Assembly: GCA_002284615.2 (NCBI GenBank)
Contig: MU070745.1
Coordinates: 8,398-21,727 of the forward strand
Direction: 5' to 3'
Origin: Dunaliella salina
Lineage: Eukaryota > Chlorophyta > Chlorophyceae > Chlamydomonadales > Dunaliellaceae
DNA: 13,330 nucleotides
Numbering within the stretch: position 1 is the first letter of the stretch; each line of letters starts with the position of its first letter. The notes beneath the pieces were generated by a model. That model saw only the letters and a program-made list of their open reading frames with translations, did not search any database and had not been told where the DNA came from. This document shows positions 7,752 through 13,330 of the stretch, piece after piece. A program made the translations under genes and the position numbers.

Positions 7752-8003
7752 GTGAGTGTACAAAAGAGAGGGAGGCACTATGCTTTGCAGAAGGCAGCGA
7801 ATCTTAACGTTATGAGGCAAGCTGCGTGCTTCCTGATTTGCGTGACAGACGCAGGGCCAGACTTTGATCAATTGAACGATTCAAGGCATCCCTGATCTCT
7901 TCTTTAAACCAAGCGCACACAGCGGAATGCTAGCCACTTTTGTGTTTGTATGATGGTCCACATTTCCTGACTTGCACTCATTACTTGCGTCTCCTGCTGG
8001 CAG

Positions 8004-8148
8004 ATATCCGCACACGCAAACCCCACTCCTGAAGAGCAAAAATCCCTCCGATCCGGAGAAACCACACCCGCAGGAGCTGTGTGGCAAGTGCCGGGCACTA
8101 GGTCGGCACTGCCGTACGATCTGGGTCTCAAATCTAGAACCCTGGTGA
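8004..8148 (+). CDS. 3CxxC zinc finger, last exon with stop codon
   Basis: Entered after ctcctgctggcag in phase 2, the exon completes an Ile codon and reads Y-P-H-T-Q-T-P-L-L-K-S-K, then PEKPHPQELCGKCRALGRHC and R-T-I-W-V-S-N-L-E-P-W, ending at TGA 8146-8148. Y-P-x-x-x-x-P-L and H-P-x-x-L-C-x-K-C-x-x-L-G-x-x-C are the closing elements of the 3CxxC family. With the previous two exons the domain has C-x-C, C-x-x-C, C-x-x-C and a final Cys, about 100 residues in all. This fixes the 3' end of the coding region. The protein ends only eleven residues after the last Cys, so the finger is C-terminal. Confidence 0.87.
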
Positions 8149-8604
8149 TTGGATCTAATCTAATTTTACGCATAATCACATAGCATTTTTTAAGCTGGCA
8201 GACCTAAGTGAGCATTTTTGACCCTGAAGTTGCCATGCATATTTACTGGTAAAGGCTACCATCTCCTCAGCTGAAGCCTTAAAATTGCCAGCTGCTGGCG
8301 TTTTCTTCAAGTAATGTTTAATATTAATGCACATTAGTGGGATAAGCTTTGTTTGCTCCCCCTCAGTAAGCTCTGCGGTGCATGAAAGGTGTTTTTATAA
8401 GGGGGCAGGCACGATCTGAATTGTAAAATGGAAAATTGTCTTAGTGAGGAAAGGATGAAATTTGTCGAGGAGGTTTTGGTAATGGATTCCATTCCTTCCT
8501 ATCCACAGAAGCATGTGAGGAACAAGAGAAGTGTTAGATCAGGTAGCGCAAGGAAAGTCATGGTCCAATTTGCAGCCGCAGAAAGGTTCCTTGTGACCAC
8601 CTGA
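8149..8604. other. Probable 3' untranslated and flanking region
   Basis: No coding frame is supported. TGTAA, the poly(A) signal of many chlorophyte algae, occurs at 8422-8426, about 275 bases after the stop codon. If the organism is a chlorophyte this is the best candidate transcript end; there is no AATAAA nearby. The assignment is speculative. Confidence 0.35.
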
Positions 8605-9288
8605 ATTCCATTCCAGGTCACCTCCTGCCATGCATGGGCAACCTTCATTGTTGATTGGGAGTCTTCACACCACAAGTATGTCATTGCAAATGAAATTGGG
8701 TGGAAAAAAGAAAGTAATTGGCGAGGTACGGAATTTCAGCCATTTACCTTCCAGATTTGTGAATTGCAATTCAAAGAAGGATTGTGCAGCCGCTTGTGCA
8801 GTGCACCTGAAATTAAGTCTCCGAACGTAAGCATGCTAACAAAAAGAGCAGGAAAGAGAAGGAAAATCTATGCACCACTGAAATTTGTGCTCATCCTGCA
8901 TCCCCACAAGGGTATTAGGTTGCAACCATGTATCCACCACACATTGCAACGCAGCCCAAAAATAATTGTTTGCACATCTGCGCATCAACCACAAAAGGTC
9001 ATGTATATACCCCTGTATGCTCCTGGAAGACGGATAGGGCACCTGTTTTCAAGTTTCACCCCAACCAACCTTGAAGACATTTATTGCACTTTTTGTCAAG
9101 CAAGAAGTATCCAGATGCCCACCTCTCACAAACATGCAAAAATTTCTACTTGTTTTTTTCCACAAAGCCCCGCTGAGGCCTCTGCACACAAAATAAATAG
9201 GTTTGGCACAATTGCTGCGTATCGGGGACTTGCCTGTTCCACTCCCCACTATGTGCTGCTGGCTTGCAAGTTCTCATCTCTGCTGTGA
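8605..9288 (+). other. Long open frame of uncertain status (228 codons, no start)
   Basis: The frame between TGA at 8602-8604 and TGA at 9286-9288 has no stop for 228 codons. It begins S-C-H-A-W-A-T-F-I-V-D-W-E-S-S and includes IYAPLKFVLILHPHKGIRLQ. No domain or coherent structure is recognised. Minus-strand frames over the same bases (8499-8684, 8836-9042, 9049-9249) look equally protein-like, so strand is uncertain. It may be a real exon or a degraded transposon segment. Confidence 0.22.
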
Positions 9289-9999
9289 AGACGTATATTG
9301 CAGAGATGCAGGTGCATAGAGGGGTTGCCCATGAGAAGGTCTAGGTGGGGTGGTTTTGATCACAGATACTTTGAGCTGTTCCAGATCTGTTGATTTTCAA
9401 GAATCAATCAAGTCCAGGCACGATCAGGCTTCTGCATGCACAAGAGCCCCTCTCCCAGCCAGATTTTGATGCCAGGTGCTCAATGCTTGATATGCTTGAT
9501 ATGAAGTTTGATGAAGGTATAGGCATTCATGATGAAGTTTGAGTTTTCATGACGTCCTGCTCATGTATCTGGTGCTTGTTAATGGCACTTGATTTGTTAC
9601 GAGAAATCATTAAAGATTCAGAATTTGCTTCACACCTCTGGCAGAGGCTTCAATGGAAGGGTGGACCCATGTGGGCTCACTGTGTCAGTGGTCTTGAGAT
9701 TGCATGACAGCTGTTGGTTGACATTCATGACATCTTCATGCAATGCTGCCCATCTGCGCACTTCAATGTTATTAGGGGCACACTAAGACACTTCTGTCCT
9801 TTCTTCAACTTCTGTTGCATCAACTCTTCACCTTTCATTTGTGTGTACTTGGCTGATTGATGCTGGTTTAATCACTCCTGCGTGGGTATTGTCTTGCCTC
9901 AATTGAAACGACCAGGTAAGAATTGGGTTAGCAGTGGTTACAGCTCCAAGAAATGGTGATTGCAACAACAAAAACCAGCCAAAAAATGATAAATGGAAC
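9289..9999. other. No supported gene; short internal repeats
   Basis: TGCTTGATA is repeated in tandem at 9484-9502, and GATGAAGTTTGA-like words recur around 9501-9545, so small slippage duplications are present. No recognisable coding frame on either strand. Confidence 0.45.
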
Positions 10000-10147
10000 A
10001 GCGCTGGCCGATCACAGGAAAACAATTGCAACTGAAGCAACCATCGTTCCATCCAAAACAACTGCAAAAACAACCATGATTGATTGAAGTTTTGGTGATC
10101 GGCTGGCGCTATTTCAACTGCGTTTTACATTCTTGATTGTGGTTGTT
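10000..10147. repeat. Nested imperfect inverted repeats (fold-back)
   Basis: AGCGCTGGCCGATCAC at 10000-10015 pairs with GTGATCGGCTGGCGCT at 10095-10110 in 14 of 16 positions, with a 79-base loop. A second pair, AACAACCATGATT near 10069 and its near-complement around 10133-10147, interleaves with the first. The loop is rich in CAA. The arrangement resembles a worn fold-back or MITE-like element, but no target-site duplication is clear. Confidence 0.5.
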
Positions 10148-11449
10148 CCAAGCGGCAAACAACAGCCAATACATTTCCTAGTTGGAGAAAAGCACATATA
10201 CAACTTGTGGGGTTGGGTCTCCGAAAAATTTCCAGATCTATTGCCAAACTTTGATCAGGCATAGATCGCAACCATGTACCAAGTTCAAATGACACCTTAT
10301 GAAAGAAGTGACATTTTTCAAAGTATTGTGCCAGTTTTGAGGTTAATTCATTTTGGCAAAGCAAAAGTTTTGAAGTGTTCAAAGTTTCAGCCCCCCCAAT
10401 GGCACCCCTTTGGACTGCCAATCTTGGAGGGACATAGAACATCCTCAGCACTGGCTAAAGATTACTAACCCTAAGTTCCAATCGCTTCTATCACCAAAAG
10501 CCTGTTTGCAGGAATGCAAGGAAAACGATCCGTGGACTTTTTAAGGTAAGCATGGAGGTGCAAGAACTAAGGTAAAATAGCAAGTTTTTCACCTTTAAGG
10601 CCCTCAGTTACGCTGACAGTACTGAGAAATATTTTCTCATCAGTGGGAAGTCTCAACTCTCAAAACGTGGTGCATGCCAGGAGGTTAAAAAAAAAGGTAG
10701 TGGAAGCCATGCCCAAAAACTGGGTGGGACCCCCCTGACCCACCCACCCAGCCCAAAACCCCCCTTGCAGTAACCCTACCCGGACAAAAAGGGTACCAAT
10801 CTGCTCCTTTTTAAAACAGCTATCAACGTGCATACTCACCATACTGGAAAAGTAAGTTGCAGCAGAGTTATGGGACAAAAACTGAGCAGCAGACGCCCGT
10901 GCATACCTGCCCTTCCAGGCACTCACAACTGGCTTGCAAGTCCACAAACTGCCCTCCTGACTTCACCATGCATTATCACATCATACATTGTCACTATCCT
11001 GGAAGTTTGAACTGGTTTGCCGCATGTTCGCCTCTACCACCCCTGCCGCCCACACCCTTGCGCGTATGGCACTGACTCCCAGCCATGCACATAGACCCCA
11101 CCTTTTAATCAATTTACCCAAAGAGGGTGCCAATGGACAGTTCTCTTGCTCAGGAATCCAATGGTGTCTTTAGAATTATGTAGAAGTGATTCAGAAAAAC
11201 TCTGTAGGGGTGTCCCAAAAAATTGAAAAGCCCATTTTCACCGCCAAACACCCCACCACACCCCCCCCCCTCCTCGGATCGGACCCATACATATACCAAT
11301 CAATAGCTCTTGATCTCAGGATTCCGAATATGTAGTTCTTAATGGGATTGACCCTTGGCTTCCAAAAGTTATGCTTCTTGAAGGCTCCTGTGCATGCAAA
11401 CATTTTTTTTCTTTGAATGGTATTCTTGAGGTCTTGACTGCTAGGAAAT
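10148..11449. other. No supported gene; hairpin and homopolymer tracts
   Basis: The minus frame over 10125-10451 is open for 108 codons but has no recognised domain. CTGGGTGGG at 10720-10728 pairs perfectly with CCCACCCAG at 10743-10751, a 9-bp stem with a 14-base loop. There is a C-rich tract around 11260-11275 and poly(A) near 10686-10695. Remaining frames are short and unconvincing. Confidence 0.4.
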
Positions 11450-11487
11450 TATTCCTTTCAAAGTCAGTTTTGCTATTCCTTTCAAAG
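11450..11487. repeat. Short direct repeat, period 24
   Basis: TATTCCTTTCAAAG occurs at 11450-11463 and again at 11474-11487, with related bases between. It is a small local duplication. Confidence 0.85.
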
Positions 11488-11918
11488 CCGGCTTAAGAAA
11501 GCAGCTGTACTGTTGAGGCTTTGGAAAGATAGTAATGGAGGGAATTGTTTCTGCACTTATTATTGTGGTGCGGGAGGCTTCAAGGATGGGAATGCATACA
11601 TAGAAGTGTTTAAATGAGGTTGTGAGCCTTCTGGCACAAAGACTGGCTGCTCAGATTTCTCTCTTATACTGAAAATTCTCAACAAATGTTTGAATGGTGC
11701 AAGAAAAAGCAGGCAAAATACAAAACTGGCACAGTGGTGTAGCACTCGACAAAGTAAAAAAGGGGGAAACATGTAGACAGGGAAAGCTCTCCCTGCATCA
11801 GCTAAGGGAGACACATTGGCTAACATGGCCGTGGGCCTCAGAGGCCAGAAGATAAGTGAGAAGTTCACGTGTATCTGGCAGCACGCCAGCTCCTGGGCAC
11901 AACGGTTATGGTGAGTAC
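11488..11918. other. No supported gene; possible 3' flank of the LINE fragment
   Basis: A minus frame at 11560-11868 is open for 102 codons and hydrophobic-rich, but has no recognised domain. It lies downstream of the LINE-like remnant on that strand and could be its 3' untranslated region. No poly(A) tail or target duplication is obvious. Confidence 0.35.
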
Positions 11919-12230
11919 TTATGCTTCCGATGGCACATCTGGTTGAGATGAGTTTATGGGCAAATCGTACAGAATGGGCATGGAGTTTTCTTGCAAGTTG
12001 GGTAGATCTGGAGGGTCAATCCCTAATCTTCTGAATTGACCAATGGCTTTGGCGGTAGAAATAGTTCCACCCACGCCCAAGAGTACAGGAAGCAAAATTA
12101 ACTTTGCACTTTGGAGTTGCTTGCAAAGTCCATTATGTTGTTGCTTAAAGGCTCTTGTTGGGCACCTAGCCTTGTATCTCCACAGTGTTTTAATTGAAGT
12201 GAATGTTACAATTGCGCACATGCAGTTCAT
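11919..12230 (-). pseudogene. Decayed LINE-like reverse-transcriptase C-terminal region
   Basis: The minus strand encodes RCPTRAFKQQHNGLCKQLQS, then L-L-G-V-G-G-T-I and G-Q-F-R-R-L-G-I-D-P. Near 12012-12014 the similarity jumps frame and continues as T-Q-L-A-R-K-L-H-A-H-S-V, then F-A-H-K-L-I-S-T-R-C-A-I. The order L-L-G-V-G-G-T-I, L-G-(I/L)-D, A-x-K-L-H-x-H-S-V and H-K-L-x-x-T-R resembles the C-terminal end of non-LTR retrotransposon proteins that I recall from green algae. The frame change marks it as a dead copy. The catalytic part should lie at higher coordinates on the minus strand but is not visible, so this is a 5'-truncated fragment, typical of LINE insertion. The plus frame over 12043-12230 is its shadow. 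The family assignment is from memory and needs a search. Confidence 0.55.
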
Positions 12231-13003
12231 GGGCTTGCCTGGCCAGAGTCGTGGTGCTAAAGAAAAGAAAAGAAAAGTCTACGCAAGCCAAAGGCCGCTT
12301 GCATTAAGGGAAGAACCCCTAACAAAAGTTAGGGCCTCACCAGGAGGCCCTCTACCTAAACTGGTGGTGTTTTTTGATGCTGTGCTGCCCCAAACACTGC
12401 GCAGTACCCAATGCGAGGGTGATGAGAGCGGTCTTTCAGGGTTAGAGCGGCAAGGGGTGTCAAGGATTGCATCAGGGCAGCTGGATCTGTCTACTGGTCT
12501 GTGTCTAGGGAATGCACAAAGGATGCCGACCAGGTCTATGTGGTACTATATCTAGGACTGGGGTTATTGGAGGCAAGTGGTGTGAGTGATCGGTCCTTAT
12601 CGCAGCTCAATAAGGTCACCATCTTTTCCTTCCTAAGGGCTTTTGCAAACCTGCTAGGACTTGGCTTTCCTTGCGCGTCCCCCCTGTATATCTGTCTTGT
12701 CTGTCTGCAGGTTAGCATGCTTGCATGATTCTGGGTTTTAGCTGTGTTTTCAGCTCGTTTCTCTTTCCCTTCTCTGGAGCTGTGTTTGGAAGGCCATGAA
12801 GGCTAGTTTCTTTGTTTATGGGGTTTATATTTTACCCTTAAAACCAGATCTGGTCTGCACATTCCCCTTGTAACAGGTACTTGCCCAGGTTAACAATTGT
12901 TGGCATGATTATATTTGGAAAACAAAGTTGAGAAAGATCATGTCCGGATAGTGAAATGGGGGAGTTGTCCACTCTTGTATTTTCTGAGTACATGTCTCTG
13001 CAG
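12231..13003. other. No supported gene
   Basis: The plus frame remains open to 12555 (P-K-L-V-V-F-F-D-A-V-L-P and a Ser/Gly/Leu tail) without a recognised domain. A short GAAAA repeat lies at 12258-12276. Nothing can be assigned. Confidence 0.4.
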
Positions 13004-13286
13004 TTACAAGGGGGCTAAGGAGGATTGATGAGGGCTGTCACCATTGGACATTTGATGAGAGGCATTTTTGCAATCATTTAAAATTTTTAGTAAAGTGGCT
13101 AAGTCACGAACATTCAATTTGAGCCATGATACACCCAGACATTGTATAATGTCAATGTCACGATCAGCGGACACAACCTTCATCAAGAAGTGGCCTTTTG
13201 GGGGTGGCAAGTGGGGGTATTGGATGCTTGGCAACACATAGCGGGAGGAAAGAAGTCTGGACGTTAGCCTCCTCTCACTGCCGCCC
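13004..13286 (-). CDS. Candidate minus-strand terminal exon, unrecognised
   Basis: After a possible acceptor (ttccggactgcag on the minus strand) the frame reads G-G-S-E-R-R-L-T-S-R-L-L-S-S-R-Y, then KGHFLMKVVSADRDIDIIQC, LGVSWLKLNVRDLATLLKIL and N-D-C-K-N-A, ending at a stop at 13004-13006. The alternating hydrophobic pattern and charged positions look like real protein. The rest of the gene would lie beyond the right edge. No family is recognised. It may instead be transposon-derived. Confidence 0.33.
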
Positions 13287-13330
13287 CTGCAGTCCGGAAA
13301 GGGGAGGTGGAGCACCAGGTTGGGGAGGGG

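Noticed and set aside
12043..12555. 170-codon plus-strand frame
   Set aside because: Its first 60 codons overlap the LINE-like remnant on the other strand, and the rest has no recognisable domain or splice support.

Overview
The window reads as eukaryotic nuclear DNA. There are no compact operons or ribosome binding sites. Recognisable protein pieces are short and are separated by introns that begin GT and end AG. Simple-sequence repeats are abundant. A decayed LINE-like reverse transcriptase tail on the minus strand resembles elements I recall from green algae, and the long introns with mixed base composition also fit a green alga or relative. That placement is an inference and I do not name a genus.

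The plus strand from the left edge to about 8148 carries the main content. Two copies of the viroplasmin domain (Cauli_VI type, also called the RNase H1 N-terminal hybrid-binding domain) lie at 108-360 and 590-1482. Each copy is cut by an intron at the same point (the VSG/F-x-F-K junction) and in the same phase. A weakly supported open frame follows at 1706-2052, then a well-formed Gln/Ser- and Glu-rich acidic exon at 4465-4983. A candidate exon at 6949-7092 leads into a clear three-exon 3CxxC-type zinc-finger domain (7494-7627, 7726-7751, 8004-8148) that ends in a stop codon.

If the 1706-2052 frame is left out, every proposed junction is reading-frame compatible, and most introns are phase 1. 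The pieces could therefore be one long gene that enters from the left: viroplasmin, viroplasmin, acidic linker, 3CxxC finger. They could also be two or more neighbouring genes; transcript evidence would decide. Viroplasmin/HBD domains bind RNA:DNA hybrids or double-stranded RNA, and 3CxxC fingers of the ZAR1 type are linked to RNA binding, so a fused protein would most likely act on nucleic acid.

The other regions are weaker. Repeats include a 132-bp TA tract bounded by a perfect 23-bp direct repeat, a 23-bp tandem repeat at 2415-2498, minisatellites at 3871-3938 and 3993-4055, and nested inverted repeats at 10000-10147. Unrecognised minus-strand frames at 5551-6031 and 13004-13286 look protein-like. 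The minus strand at 11919-12230 holds the frameshifted LINE-like remnant. Most of 9289-11870 and 12231-13003 shows no gene I can support.
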